Assembly: GCA_014529385.2 (NCBI GenBank)
Contig: CM043956.1
Span: 93,483,221 to 93,547,220, forward strand
Length of the DNA stretch: 64,000 nucleotides
Reading direction: 5' to 3'
Source of the DNA: Adiantum capillus-veneris
Lineage: Eukaryota > Streptophyta > Polypodiopsida > Polypodiales > Pteridaceae
Position 1 is the stretch's first letter, and each line of letters begins with the position of its first letter. The notes beneath the pieces were generated by a model. That model was not told where the DNA came from. It searched no databases and saw only the letters and a program-made list of their open reading frames with translations. The translations under genes were made by a program, and so were the position numbers. Positions 37,001-52,000 of the stretch are shown here, piece by piece.

Positions 37001-40000
37001 GTAGATTTTTCCTCTTAGAAGATGGACTTAAATTGATCATATGATATGATGTAGAAAATCCTTACTGACCTATGCTTGGTTGGGGGTTTGGATCTTCTCT
37101 CCTCTACCTATCTCTGTAACTCATGTCCAAGAATGGAGGCATATAACTTATGTATTGGTTTACATGGCCACATTAGCCCTATTTTCCATGATTCTTTTGG
37201 ATGTCCTCACCCCTGAGACCCGGTATTGCATTATACATCACTTTGTGGGTAGACTTTGAAAGGACATTGGCAAGGCTATTCCATTCATAGGTGAAAGCTG
37301 CATGAGATGTCATCTAAACCTATGGAGTGGACTTCTATCTTAACCTTAGAAGAAAAATTGACTTTATTTTTTTATTGAAAAACAAAACAACTAGAATTCT
37401 TGGCGATAGTTTACCTAGATATTATTTCAATAAATTCCACAAAAGTATAATAATAGACCTTCTCTAGACATTGCCCCTTACTTTCCCTCTCCTTTTCACA
37501 TAATACCTATGGGGTCACCTTCTATCCTAAACCTAGAAGGCTAAAGTTTGATTGACCTCCACTCAATTGTCCTATTAATACACCTTCTCTAGATATTGCT
37601 CCTTACTTTCTCTCTCCCCTTTGCATAATCTCTCATAGGACACTTGCTCTTTATAGCTTTTGTCCTTCAAAACTAAAGTGAAAAATCTCTTCTTGAGAAA
37701 GCAAGAGCTTGAGTGCATGTGAGAAAAGCCCTAAGCAAAAGAGAAGCATCTAGAAGGTGAATGTAAATCTTTAAAAGAACAACTGTTTTCTATTCGAGAA
37801 GTACCTATTTACATACATGATGTCATATGTATTGTTGCTCATGGTAATCAAGAAACATTTAGGGACATCAAGTAAAATTGATAGGTCATTAAAATCTACT
37901 AGCATGGTTCATTTAGTTAAACCTTTTTTCCAAATGAGTCACATAAAGGATTGGATGGAAACAAAAATTAGCAAGTTAATGTAAAGCTATAGGCAACTTA
38001 TTATTCTTTCTTGAGTATTGTGAAAGGTCCGCCATACTCGAGAGACAAATGGGGTACATAATTTGCTAGTATTAATTAGATTTTCTAAATGCTTTGAAAC
38101 AAATCTTGGAGAACTTATTGTCCACCTGTCTCAAATGTAATAGGTCTTTTCTTTTCATTTGTATAGTGTTTGTATCGGTGTTTTGCTTGTTTCACATTGC
38201 AATGAGAAAAGCATGACATATCCACATGATCATGGAGAAAATGGTTAACTTGTTAGTTGTTATGGCCACTCCCATGTTGATTGGTGGGCTAGGCCAAAAT
38301 CCATGTATGAGCATGAACACACTAAAGCATGTCGTTAAATGCTTTGAACTATTGGATGGAAAGGTTGATATATATGGGTAAGTACTCTTTTCAATGTCTC
38401 CTTGCAAGTACATTTACTCAAAAAATACCTTAAGCACCTAGATCACATAAAATGTTTGACCATGAGTTTGTGGATGATGGAGGATACTTGAGCTGAGTAT
38501 ACACCCAACCTTTGAATATGGCTTGCCAAAAATAACTAATGGTTTTCGGATTACAGTGTGAATAGTATTACTAGGTAGCCCACATAGATTGGGATTATGC
38601 TCCACCTATACCTGTGGAGAGGTTGTAGGCTGTAGTTTTTATAGTTGACTTGGTAAGTGGGTAGCAATAAGCTCTTATATCTTTAGCAGCCAATCTACGA
38701 GAACCAAAATGGTTTAATTCATGTAGGTGAATTGAGATGGAAAGGCCTATAAAATTATCCACAGAGATACTTTTCCACTTCCAATCTAGGATCTCGGATT
38801 GATATAATAGTATACCTTCCTTTTGATTTTTTATTTGTCACTTTTGACAATGTAAGACGGAGTTCTCAACTTATAGGTGCAATAAAGTTTGTCTTATTAT
38901 TGCGTATGTCTTCTATATCCCTAAATAGCATGCACTTGGACAATCGTGCAAATTGTAAGAGAAGTTGGTACATAGAAGTGTTCGGGAAAAGTGTCTCAGC
39001 TTAGCCTTGAGCAGGTTGCAAAATCAAAGTAGTCGGTTGAGGGGAGGGCAAGAAGGAGAAAATTCCACTTAAAATACATGGAAATTTATAAAAATACTGG
39101 CTAGTATTGTAAAATTTCCGGTTTAGATTTGTCTTGGAGGGATTTTTGTATGTTTGTTAAAATGATTTTTCCCAAACACTGGTACCTAGTATTGTAGTCC
39201 ATTAGTACCAAAATAAGAACACGTAAATGATTTGTAATTGAAATGTCTACATAAATGTCCATATGGATACTTTTCCATTCCCTAGTTAGGATTGCCAATG
39301 GATGTAGTAGTCTACCTTCCTTTTGATTCTTGGCCTTATTTACATCTTACTTTTAATATTGTAAGATGGATTCTGGACTTCAAGTGTAATAAATTATTTG
39401 TCTAACTAGTGCATGTCATCTGCATCCCTAAATAACATGCACTGGGATGATCATGAAATCAAAAGACAAGTTGACATCTAGTGTCTAAGTGCATAGGTAC
39501 ACATATGCTTCCTCTTTGTAGAAACTACCTAATATCACCCTAGAAATATTTCCAACTTGATCCAATTAGTACTCATCATAGGAAAATCTCTTGAGGAGTG
39601 AGCAACGTTGGTTTCTTTGAAGTGAGAGAAATCTCTCCTCTTTACAAGACTCTACATCATAGAATATGCTTGATCTTGCTCGCACTTCTTCAATAACTCA
39701 CTTCCTAACTCTGAATATAATGTAGAGCATATGCTACCACTTTCTTCGCACATTATATTGTCAATGAGAATATAGTATCTTACATCGAACAACTTGATAC
39801 CATTGTCTTCAGTCTAGTGATAGACTCTCCGTCTTTCGTTAAGGATAGTTTGTGGGGAGGGGGAGGAAAAGGAGGAAGGGGGTTGGGGATAGGCTATGGA
39901 GAATCTACCAGTCCATCCAAATGCTTTGATAGAAAATTGGTCGGATACAGAGAGGTGCCATGTTGGGAAGAGGATAATCTTGGTTTTCCATACAGGGGAT

Positions 40001-43000
40001 GTGAGAAAAATATCGCATGCATTCTTTCACCTGTTCCCGTTGGTTTTCCATATATCCTTCTAGAGAGGTGCCATAATGGGTATAGGATAATCTCGGTTTG
40101 GATGAGTGTGAGTTTCCATGGCAGTAGGGGATGTGAGAGGAGAATCTTGCATACATTCCTCCACTTGTTCTCATTGGTTTTCCCATACATCCTTCTAGCA
40201 CTTGAGTCCTTTGTTGTGGATTCTAAGGGCGGCCCTCTCTTTGACGAGGGAGATGGGGGGGATGGGGTTGCAGGACCACTAGATCGAGTTTTGTTGCGTA
40301 AGGGTTAGAGAGTGGTGGGAGTCTCATTTGGTTGTGAGGTTCCTTTTGTACCTAATACATGCTTCCCAAAGGGATTTGACTAGGTGTGAGCCCTTCGCCT
40401 TGAACCCAAAGGGCTTGAAGATAACGATAATCCAAGAGAAGGGATTTGACTAGGTTTGAGCCCTTGGCCTTGAACCCAAAGGGCTTGAAGATAATGGTAA
40501 TTCAAGTGAAGTGTTTCTATCCTTTACGTTTCTCTAGGGAGAACTTATTCAAGTGGTGAAAGAGCAACGTTTCCCACTCTTGCGACGGGTCACTAATTGC
40601 TCTAATAACCTATTACACTACGAGTTTGTTTGCTTGTACTAAGATTTTTCTTATGCCTAGGACTTTTTTTTCTTTGCGAAAGCAATAAGTGTCCCTACTA
40701 ACTTTGGATGCCATTTTTTGAGGGGGTCACCCGACCATAGAAAATTTCTGCAACAGGCGTTGACTTGGTGAGGTTGGAAATTGGGTGGCCTCTAGTAGGA
40801 GGGGGAAAATAGAATGTAGGCCGCGAGAAAGTGGTTTATGACCTTTTCACCTTTGGAGTTTCTCCTTGAACCTATCGAAGACCCAATCCCTAATGTTGCT
40901 TTAAGGATACAATAAATTTGAAGGGAATCTTTAAAAGTTGGAAGATCCTTTTGTTGATAGTCTTGGAGTCTTGTTATCCAATCGGGGAGTGGAGATTTTG
41001 AATCTTTGATATCGGTTTTTTTGTGTTTGACTTTGGAGCTTGATGCCGAACAGAATGCTTGCATGGCCATCTAGAAGTGGCTTAATGAGCTATCTTTATT
41101 GGCAAGACGAGCATTGGTGTCATTTGCAAGCTATGACAAGAACTATTGATCCCTACGGTTAGGGAGGTGTATTCCTTTGAAAAGTCTTCATTCAATATTT
41201 CCATTGATGAAAAAATCGATTCCATCAGTACCCATTGTATTAAATAAAAGAGGTGCAAGTGGACACCCGTGTCTTCGAAGAACTGAGAGAGGGCACTGTT
41301 TAGCGAGACTTTGCCACTCGCATTTCCAAAGAGGGTGACTACATACTTGTTGATAAGGTTGGGATGGAACCTATTTTGGCCAAGCTTGCAAAATAAAAGA
41401 CGACTCAGACATGCAGCCATAGGGTTTATTGAAGTCTATTTTGACAAATTCATAGTCCAGCCCTTTTTCCCTCAGTGTACTCAATTCCCTCCCATAGGGC
41501 TTTTACAGCTTTCAAGATTCTCCTTCTTGGTCACACTTACTTTGTATACCTTTTTGTTCTCTCTAATATAACTCCAACATTTTGATGGAGAAAAAAAACC
41601 TTGACGACCAAAGGGTCATTGTGGTATGATATATATGTATCCTTACAAATGCTGACATTTGGCTACCACATAGAGGCAATCAAGTAACATTCAATGTAGT
41701 GTCACCTTTATAGGCTATTAGTGAGGAGAAGCATCAAAGGGAAGGAGTTGCACCATGTGTATAACCTTTTCCTTGTCTTTTTTCTCAGTTTTTTGGTTTC
41801 TTCTTGAGTTTTTGTCAATCCTTCTTCTCAAGCTCATAAAAAAGACAAACATAACAGAGCTTGTTCTTAACGATCAAGATCTCTATAAATTTTCACTAGA
41901 GAGGGGAAATGTCCCTGTAAAGGCTTCTTAGTGGATTGTATAGGAGGACGGGGAGGTTATTTGTTTCTTTTTTAGCTGTATGTAGTAAGAAAAAAAGGAG
42001 GTTTATCGTCCCAACTCGATATCAAAAAAACTCTTTATCGAGAGAACCGTCAGACACTTTGAATAGCATCTTAAAAACCCTATGGGATATTCATTCAATA
42101 TGTCTCATTGGTACTTCATGTCCAAGCCAAATATAAGCCCATGCATCTTAGGAAATCCATCTACACCTCCAGCTTGAGGATAGGGTCCCAACACATGGAT
42201 ATATATTGATGTGGTGTAAAACCTTGCATGCAACGTGATACGTGTTGCATTCCTTCCAATTACAATCTTTCTCATTGTTTGGAAGAAGATTATTTTGAAA
42301 GAGTATCTCGAACACTGGCCAAAAGTTAGGTTTTAGCTAAGTCTCATCCACTACATATAGGCGTCACCTTCAAGTGAGAATATCCTCTATCATTTATAAC
42401 AAATGCAAGGTGCGAATTTCAATTTGATGTGGGGATTGTGTAGAAGCTTGCCTCTTCTATTCTTCTAGAATTCGAGTCTTCTTGTGGTCCATCCTCTCCT
42501 TTTCAACGATTATAGAGTGATGGAGCGCCTCCATAGTAACACATCTAGCTTAGAACATGTATTGATATTTGATTGTTTCAAAATATTGTGTATGTAAGTT
42601 AATCAATTCCCACATCAACACAAAGGTATTGCAATAATTTTCCTTCGTAATAAATTGGTGTGTTTGTTTTTATTATTCACAAGAGGAGTTTCTAAACTTT
42701 TGATCCATAGTGATATATCTACCTTAGAACATGTATCAAGGTATTATTGATTGTTTCTAATGGTTTTATACACTTTTGGTTGTTATACGCAGGCATCGCT
42801 GGACAGGAAGGTTTGAAGCTCATCTTTGGGACAATAGTTGCAAAAGGGAAGGTCAAACTAGAAAGGGAAGGCAAGGTATTATTTTCACTCTTTGCTTCAA
42901 AAAATTGCATTCTTTGTAAGGAGAAAACATCTATCATAACATCCAGAGTTATCTTTGTCATAGTATAAGTTTGTGTGAAAAGGGTTTAAATTGTAGTGAG

Positions 43001-46000
43001 AGATGTCAAAAACTTCTATGTATTTATAATGATATAGTGGTCTCATGATACATTTGATCATTTCACCATTTGTTTGATTAATGTATCGTATCGTTTTCGA
43101 AATGTGAGCGGTTTAGCTTGGAAGACGCAAAACCTCTGGTTGTGAGAGTTTGTGATGAGAGTCACAAACACTGTGAAAAAACGTTTGTTGAGAATCATCA
43201 ACCCTCTTTCTAAGGGTCACAAAATCTAAGAGCGTTTGTGACAGCAAAGTCTCAAACCCTCTTTCCTATTGTGCTTGGAAATTGTTTGTTTTCGTCGTTG
43301 AGATTATGATGAGAGGATCATCAAATCACATTCAATTTCACTTAAAATACCATTTAAAAAACACTAAAGTTTCAGCCATGAAACTTCAATGATCATATAA
43401 GCACAAATCTTATTCAAAACCCAAACCTCTTTCATGGTATCATGTAGCCTTGCCTCCAATTACATAGTCATAATATCAAACAATTGAAATGAATACTCGA
43501 GCTCCCACTTTCATGGCGATGATTTTTTGAATTTGAAGAGATTTAAGAGCTTTTAAATTGAAGCCCACACGCCCTTTTGATAAGGGAAAACCCTAATTCA
43601 CTCTCTCACAAGCTCAGATACAAGATTACAAAGAGACGAGACTGCAACATATATAGATTGAGAAACCATGGGAGCTATTGCAGACTCAAGAAAAGTTAGC
43701 AGCCCTCCTTCTCTTACCCATGGAAATATGGCTGATGTGTCAATTTTTGGGTCATTTTGTCACTTTGGATCAAAACTAGGTCATTTTTAGCTCAATTTTG
43801 ATTTAAAAAAATAATATTTTGCTACGAAAAATCCCTAAATTTATGGGATCATTCGCAGAAGCATTAAAAACATAGATAAGCATCATTTTTCATCAATATA
43901 CCATTTTGGGTCAATTTTTATGCAATCTTGCAAGGGCACCTGTTAGCTGCTATGTTCGACAGTTTTTGTCCGCATCACTCTTTATAGGCGAGATGAATGT
44001 GCCACCATGAAACACTTGGACTATGTATATTTACAAAACAAATTAAGAATCTTATTAAGTAGAAAAGCACACAAATCCGTCACATCCAGGGTCATGACTC
44101 CCCGAATAGGTATGTACATGATAGCGACCGCAATAGTTGCTTCAACATATATCACAATATGTACATGATTTCTTTTATTTGCATACATTGAGAAGGTCAA
44201 AAGAGAGATGAATGTTTTTATTTCACACTATGTACATGCCATGGTATGACATCCACCCTCTCTCAATCTACAAATTCTCCGGTATGTGTCACAACAACAT
44301 TTGTAAAGTATTAAAACTCATGGTCAGACGCTATATTTTCACTTTCATCCTCGATTTGCATATAGTTGGATTCATCATTCTCTTCACTTGGTTGTGCATC
44401 AAATGGATCAGCATTCCCTCTTCTTTTGAATAGTTTAATTATTTTTCTTGCAATGGGAATTTTCATTTCTGTCCCATCCAGTTCACGCAAGGTGTAAGTT
44501 GCAGCACATGTTTGGCAACATAAGGACCAAGCCATCTCTTTGCAAGATTCCTTATTGTAGAGTGCTAGTTTTAAAGGATACTATCATACACCAACACCCA
44601 ATCACCTTCTTCAATGTATTTTGGTTTGAGCCTATGTCTCTTGTCAAATATGTCTTTGTTTTTCAACATTGCGTTCTTTAGTCGAGCTTTTGCAAGCTCA
44701 ATGTCTTCATGCCTTCTTTCTTATTTCCATATGCGCAATGCAAGAAGGTCTTATGTACTAATTCAATCTTCCCATGGCAATACATTCCATGTAAGAACTA
44801 CATCTTCAATTGGCATCACATGTTTTTGACCATACATCAATTCAATCGGCATATAGCAAGTGACTGAACTATGTGTTGTACAGTCAGCTGACAGTGTAAA
44901 TGGCAGTAACCTTGGTCACTCTCCAAGATTACCTTCACAAGCCTTAGCTAAATCTTTGATTATTGGAGGATGTCCTCTTTCACTTTTGCCATTTCTCTCT
45001 GGGTTATAAGCACAAGTAAAAGCTAGTTTGATGCCCATTCTAGAGAAGGCCCTTGCTTCATCAACATCCAATTCTCCTCTTATCTGCAATTATTTCTCCC
45101 TTCATTCATAGCGACAGATCACATCTCAAGAAGAAATTTACATACAGCTTGTGTACTCTTTATTCTCAATGCAAGCTATTTACATACAGCTTGTGTACTC
45201 TTTGTTCTCAATGCACGTCCTTCAACTTGATTGAACAAATCTTCTCTTGCAAGCACTAAATACCTCATTTGCCAAAGTCTCCAAAGCATTGTGACCAAGT
45301 CCACAACCCATTTGTAATGCATGGCTAATGGATACGAAGGATGTAATCCATCACGATGTTGTACATTTGAAAACATTTAGCATGTCACACAAGACTCCAC
45401 GAACTCAGCCACATCCTTGTACATCCCTTTTCACCAATATCTTTCTTCTACCTTGTCAAATGTTGTCCATACACCTCGATGTCTTGCCCATTAACTTTAA
45501 TGGAACTCCTTGATGATTTATTGCTGAGTAATCTTATCGTATACTATCCGCAATGGTGTTCCATTTCTTCATTTAGGATACCTCTATAAGTAACCAACCC
45601 TTAAGAAGTACCAATATGCTTTTCTTCTTATCCTCTTAAATTATTGCTCAGTCCAATCATCCTGCTTTTTTGTAGAGTACTTAAGTAGAGATCTATCAAG
45701 ATCCATTCATCCTCATATAGTTCCTCTGAAAAGGACGCAAGTGAAGACACAAAACATGTATGACTACTCTTTGCATGATCAATAGTGTAAAACTTTGTGT
45801 CTACATCATCTCCCTCAATAATCATGTCTTATTCATCTTCATACCTTGCCCTAGATAGCATATCTGCCATTGGATTGTCTTTCCTTGCAATATGATTGAA
45901 CTCACGATTCAAGGACTTTATGTAGGTTATCCATCTCAACATTGCAATATCAGGAGTCGAACAATTTGTGATCATTTCAAGAAGAGGAAAACAATCAGTC

Positions 46001-49000
46001 TCCACAACCACTGATGCCTCTATGAAGTACTCCATGTCACACCTCAATGCTGTAACTATCTCCCATAGTTCCCTTTTTATTTGTGCATAATCCTAGCGAG
46101 ACTTAGAATCTTGGCTCCAAACCTCACCACATATCTTTTTAATTCATCATCATCTTGCGTTATTGTCCATCCTATCCATGTAGGACTCGTGTCCACTATC
46201 ACAATGACAGGTCTCTCACATGTATAGTCTACCTTTCTCAAGGTTTGCGATGAAAGAAGTAGCTTCTTTAGCTTCCTCATGGCTTTTGTGTGTTCTTATT
46301 TCCATCAAAACTTTTGATTCTTTTTCAACAACCTATAAAGAGAATCTGTTGCATGTGCATAATGCGGTATTCAAAAAAGATAGAAGACGCAAGCACCAAG
46401 AAATGTTCGAACTTCAGTACACATTTCTTTCATGTTTTTAATTGTATCCATCTTTTTTGGACAAGGCCTTTTACCATAAGCTGGACCACACATATGTCCC
46501 ACAATCAGCACTTCATTAACTCCAAATACAGATTTTTGTCTTGATAGGGTAAGATTAACTTCTTTCATCCTTGACAAAATCTTCTCACAATTTTTGATAT
46601 GGTTTGCAACAAACTTACGGCACCCCCTTGAATCTATAGCTTCATCTTTATCTTTGTCTTCACATCCTTTGATGGGCACATCATCAAGAAATGGCATTGT
46701 GATCATTTGAGGTATAAAGTCACATAGAACCTTGTTCATCCCATTCATCATATGTGCAAATCAATTTGTTGCTCCTTGAGGTAAGATACACATCCTAACT
46801 AGTCCCAAAGGTGTTTTCATAGTTGTCAATCTCTACTCTCAACATCTATTTGAAATTGATTGTACCTTGAATAGAGATCTCCTATTGAATAAATTGATAT
46901 TCGTGCAAACGTCTCTGCAAATTCATCCACTATAGGTCTTGTATCCACATTCTTGATGGTAACCATGTTTACAGGTTTCATATCTTGTATGTGTTACCAT
47001 ATACATGTGGTAGTGATGTGTGTGAACACACTAGGACCGCCGGGGCATTTTTTCCCTCTTTAGGAGGTTTTTTCCCCCGTGCATTGTATATACGTCCATC
47101 ACTCTAGGGCTATCAATCTTTCCATTGCACACTAAGTAACACATTCTCTATTGTGTGCCTTGAGCTTCCTTCGTCTTCTCCAAGCTGTGTGTGTTTCTCT
47201 GCAACCCTAATTCCAACAATTGGTATCAGAGCAGGTCACGTCCTCCCGGGCTTAGTCGCCAGCTGCTCCAGCACACTCTTGCTCACTTTCTCCGATTTCA
47301 GTGAGCTTTGGCGAGCGTTCGCAGGCCGACAAATATTTTGGGCGAACTCGAAGAGCTCGGTCTGCTCAGAATTTTGATTTGGGCTCATTTCGGCCTCCGT
47401 TTCCACTACAGGCAGTACTGCACAGGCTATTTCGTCATTTTGTGCAGATTTTCTGTCAGTGCCGTTTTCTGTATAACAGGTGCCTTATAGTCTTCTACGG
47501 TTTGTGCTATATAGCACAAGTTGTTCCCGCTCCATTTCTCCTATTTTCGGGCAGTTTTCACATCAGGTGCAGCATTTACCATGGCTGACAACAACAACAC
47601 AGATGTGTTCAAGATGTTTGCTGCTGAGGACAGGTTGGATGGGGACAACTACCCTATGTGGGCTTATATGATGCAACATGTTCTTGTGTCAAAAGGTGTC
47701 TGGAACATTGTGCAGGGCATTGATGTACGTCCTGGTTCTGAAGATGTAGGCGATGTTGAGGATGTTGCAGGTCTTGCTGCAAGGATTGCAGCTGTTAGAG
47801 TTGTTTTGTCTACGGCAGAACAAGCTCGTTCGGATGTTAAGGATGCACAGGCTCATGCATTGATTGCGTTGTCTGTGAAGCGCACCATTATTCCTCACAT
47901 CCGTTCAGCAAAATCTGCAATACAGGCTTGGGATATTCTAGCAGGTCTTTATGCAAGCCGCAATGAGGCTAAAATTGCTTTGCTGCGTAAAGATCTAGAG
48001 TCGAAAATTATGCATGAGGAAGATGATATGGACACTTTCCTTGCTAGTGTCAAGGATATCAATGAGCAACTCATTTCTGCAGGTGAAGTCATTTCGGACA
48101 GTTCCCTTGTGCAGACTGTTCTTGATGCCTTACCAGATTTCTACCAGACTTTTGCTAGTACTTGGAGACTCATGACCCAAGGAAATCCTGAAGTTGTCAA
48201 GTTTGATGCATTATGCACATTGCTGTTGCAAGAGTCACTTTCTAGAAAAAACAGGACTAGGCAGCGTGCAGTTGAACAGGCTTTTATTGCTTCTCAAAGA
48301 AAGGGTGGTAACGGTAATGCAGCCACTTCTTATGGTTCTGCTGCGAGTGGCAAAAATTCTGTTCCTAATGCTTCTGCTGGCAGCACTTCGTCTGGCAATT
48401 CTGGTGATAAGGGCAAAAAGAAGATGCGTTGCCATTATTGTAAAGCCAATGATCACTTGATCAAGTCGTGTCTTAAGTTGAAGGCCAAAGAGGCTAAGAA
48501 GAAAGAGGGTGGGTTCCACTGCAAATGCTGGTTCCACTACAAATGCAGCCATTGTTGAGTCTTCTGTGAAAGGAGATTGTGATGCTGATGTTGATGCAGA
48601 ATGGGCTTTTAGCGCAGAGTGCACTTACAATCCTGCTGTCCATGATGCATGCTTGTCAGTTGCTGCAGATTCACATGTGTGGTATTTCGACAGTGGTGCT
48701 ACAAAGCACATTACCTCACATCGTGAATTGTTTACCTCTCTCGAGTCTGAAGCGTTACATAAACTTCCTCAAATATGTCACCATTCAAGAAAGCAGTAAC
48801 AATGTCTGATTGATGTACATCCCAACCAAAATGAGCTGCCAATGCACATAGAAAACGCACAGTAGTCATACGACAAGTGGGCAAAGTGTGCAAATGTAAG
48901 AAGGCTTTGTATGGGTTGAAGCAATCTCCTCGTGCTTGGTATGAGAAAGTTGACACTCATTTGGTTAAACGAGGCTTTCGTAACAGTCCAACAGAAAGCA

Positions 49001-52000
49001 CATTGTATGTAAAGCGTGAGGATGATGTATTTCTCATTGTGGTTCTTTATGTTGATGATTTGTTGATCACTGGACCAAATGAGAGACATATTGCTGAATT
49101 TAAGGCTGATTTGAATGCTACTTTCAAGATGAAAGATTTGGTGCTGTTGCATCATTACTTGGGTATACAGTTTAAGCAGTGTGATGGTGGTATTGCCTTG
49201 TGTCAGAAAAGTTACATAGAGACATTGCTATGTAAGTTTGGACTTGAGGATTGCAAACCTATTGCCACTCCCATGGAAACAGGTTTGAAGTTGAGTCTAC
49301 ATGATGCCGGCGATCCTGCTGATGTCACTCTTTACCAAACTGCTATTGGCTGCCTCATTTATGTATGCAACACGAGGCCAGATATTCAGTTTGCAGTCTC
49401 GCAGGTCAGCAGATTTATGCATAGCCCAGGGTCTAAGCATTAGCAGGCTGTCAAGAGGATTTTCCGCTACCTTAGTGGCACTTTACATCTTGGCTTGTTT
49501 TATCCCAAGGGGGGATCATTGCCGCCAGACTTACATGCTTTTTCGGACTCAGATTGGGTTGGTTGTTTTGACACGCGAGTGTCCACAAGTGGTTTTTGTT
49601 TCATGCTTGGCAGTTCATGTATATCATGGTTGAGCAAGAAGCAACCTACTGTGGCCACTTCGAGTTGTGAGGCTGAGTACACGGCAGTCTTCACAGCTAC
49701 GGTTGAGTGTGTATGGCTCAGACGCCTTATGGCTAACTTGGGTGTTGGACAGGACACTGCCAACACTATCTACACTGACAGTCAGAGCGCATTGGCAGTT
49801 GCGAGGAACCCAGTTTTTCATGCTCGCACAAAGCACATTGAGGTGCATTACCACTATGTCAGGGAGAGGCTCTTAGCAGGAGAGATCAGCTTGGCTTATG
49901 TGCCAACACAGGGCAACCTTGCAGATCTTTTCACAAAGGCATTGTTTCGTGAGAAGCTTGAAGCTTTCCGCAAAGCTTTGGGCTTACTCCCCTTTGTGGA
50001 TTGATCCTGTCCTCAGGGCATGGCACTTCCCTTTACTCATGTGCCAGCTCTCGTTCACCGCATCACTCCAGGGGGGATTTGTTACCATATACATGTGGTA
50101 GTGATGTGTGTGAACACACTAGGACCGCCGGGGCATTTTTTCCCTCTTTAGGAGGTTTTTTTCCCCGTGCATTGTATATACGCCCATCACTCTAGGGCTA
50201 TCAATCTTTCCATTGCACACTAAGTAACACACTCTCTATTGTGTGCCTTGAGCTTCCTTCGTCTTCTCCAAGCTGTGTGTGTTTCTCTGTAACCCTAATT
50301 CCAACAGTATGAACCGCAAAGCTCCATTCTTCTTAGGCACAATGAACCACCTATTCAAATAAGGTGCACAAGAAGGCTCCAAGATATCCATGTTAATCTT
50401 TTCATTGAGTAGTTCTGTTAACTTTGGCAAATGTGCTTTCAGAATCGGAATTGGGCGTAGATTCCAAGGTACATGATGGATAGTGAAGATAACCATAGGT
50501 GCAACAACATTAGGATCAACACATCCTATCTCATGTGGCCAAAAAGAAAAAGCCTTACCATGTCTTGAAAGCATTTCTTTAAAACTCGTCTTCTCTTCTT
50601 CTATTAATAACTCCTCACAAGCAACTTTTATCTCTTTTAGGGATTCCATTGTGAACTTGTGTTCAGTTTTTATTGGATCCTTGAGACTCCGTTGCAAAGA
50701 AGTTTGCACTAGCTTTTTCTTGCAATTTGATGGTAAAGGTAACACCACTGGTCTCACTTTCTTTGTCATCGTTTTGTACTTGGTCTTCACATGCACTTCC
50801 GGTCCTTCATTAGCATTGAAATCTTTTTTATCTTCAAAAGCTTCAATCACATCATACATTTTCATAGAGCATACTTTCACAACGTGGTCTTGCATGCTAG
50901 AGTCAGTTATAGCCTCAAGCTCAAGCATAGTATCTACATGAGAAACTTGTTCAAAGAAACATGAAATGCATTCACTATCCTCTATGAAACCATTTTCCGT
51001 CATGTATTTCTGTACATTATATACATATTATTGTCATAATAATCAATATCTAATTCTCCTAAATTATTTTCTCATGTTAAACTGATCATTTAATATGGGG
51101 AAGTTCCAGGGGAGAAAAAGCTAGAATATTGGTCAAGCTAGCAGACCGGCCACAGTAGGGATCCAAAAGAGGGAAAATAGGGACCCAAAGGAGGGGCCAT
51201 TTGCAAAAGATCCATGTGCAACAATGGGCTAAAAAGACCCTAAGGTTCAGCCCATTAAGACTTCCAAAATGTTAAGGTTCCAAAATTCAAAGATTGTGTC
51301 CAAAGGTCAATCCTAGGGGAAATTGGATGCTTTGTGTGTAACTAAAAAGTCTTTGCATATCCCTACATGGGAGGGGGTGAGCCTTTCTTCTAGGGGATGA
51401 GAGAGAAAGTCACACACACACACACAGAGGTTCCCTTTACACAAAGGGAATTAGGGACACATGTCAGCTCCCTAGCCCAGATGCCCACAAGGTGTGTCCA
51501 ATTCCTATTGGATGGCCTTGGAGGTGGACCAATGAGAATTAGGCTAGATTAAATCTAATTTAATTAATTTAAAAACACATAATAAAAGAACCAATGAGAA
51601 TTAAGTCCTCTAGAAGACTATTGGACAGTCTCCCAAGTGGTCCAATGAGCATTCAACAGCCCAATGGTTTGCCTGATTCCTATTGGCCAGGAGGCAAAGG
51701 GGTCCAATGAGAGTTTAGTTGAATTATTAAATTACCTTAAGCTCTCACAAAAGAACACATGTCAGAAGGCTATCACTTATGCTTCTTAATTGTCATTGGC
51801 TAGCTTTAAGGAGGTTCAATGGGAGGACAACAAGAGAAAATAGCAAGGGGGGCTCGCCCACAAGAGAGAGAGGGGGTTGATTTTTGCAAGGCATTATCAC
51901 ATACACACTCACACAATCTCATGTGTGAAGTAAAGAAGACTCTCTCTCCTTCTCAAGCTTTAATGGAAAGCTTACCACCTACTCCAAGCTTGTGAGAAGA

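Larger units (their letters stand above)
33677..42792 (+). other. AIL intron 2 (9.1 kb)
   Basis: Bounded by GTGAGT at 33677 and CGCAG ending 42792. It contains GA microsatellites, an 855-bp triple tandem repeat, smaller duplications and a LINE remnant (listed separately). 37070-38750 and 41580-42700 show no recognisable gene; a diverged short duplication with core TTAGAACATGTAT occurs at about 42550 and 42722. Confidence 0.85.
46992..50306 (+). mobile_element. Ty1/copia element C, internally deleted and rearranged
   Basis: The element is 3315 bp with 227-bp LTRs (46992-47218, 50080-50306) that differ at about four positions, and a perfect target duplication GTATG (46987-46991, 50307-50311). 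The primer-binding site is at 47221-47232 and the polypurine tract at 50068-50077. gag and the start of protease are present. The rest of protease, all of integrase and the start of RT are missing, and a 130-bp piece of RT is inverted. It inserted into the RT of gypsy D, whose codons are continuous when C and one GTATG are removed. Confidence 0.96.

Noticed and set aside
39817-40308. 163-codon plus-strand frame in AIL intron 2
   Set aside because: It overlaps a duplicated 120-bp unit with frames open on both strands and shows no known domain.
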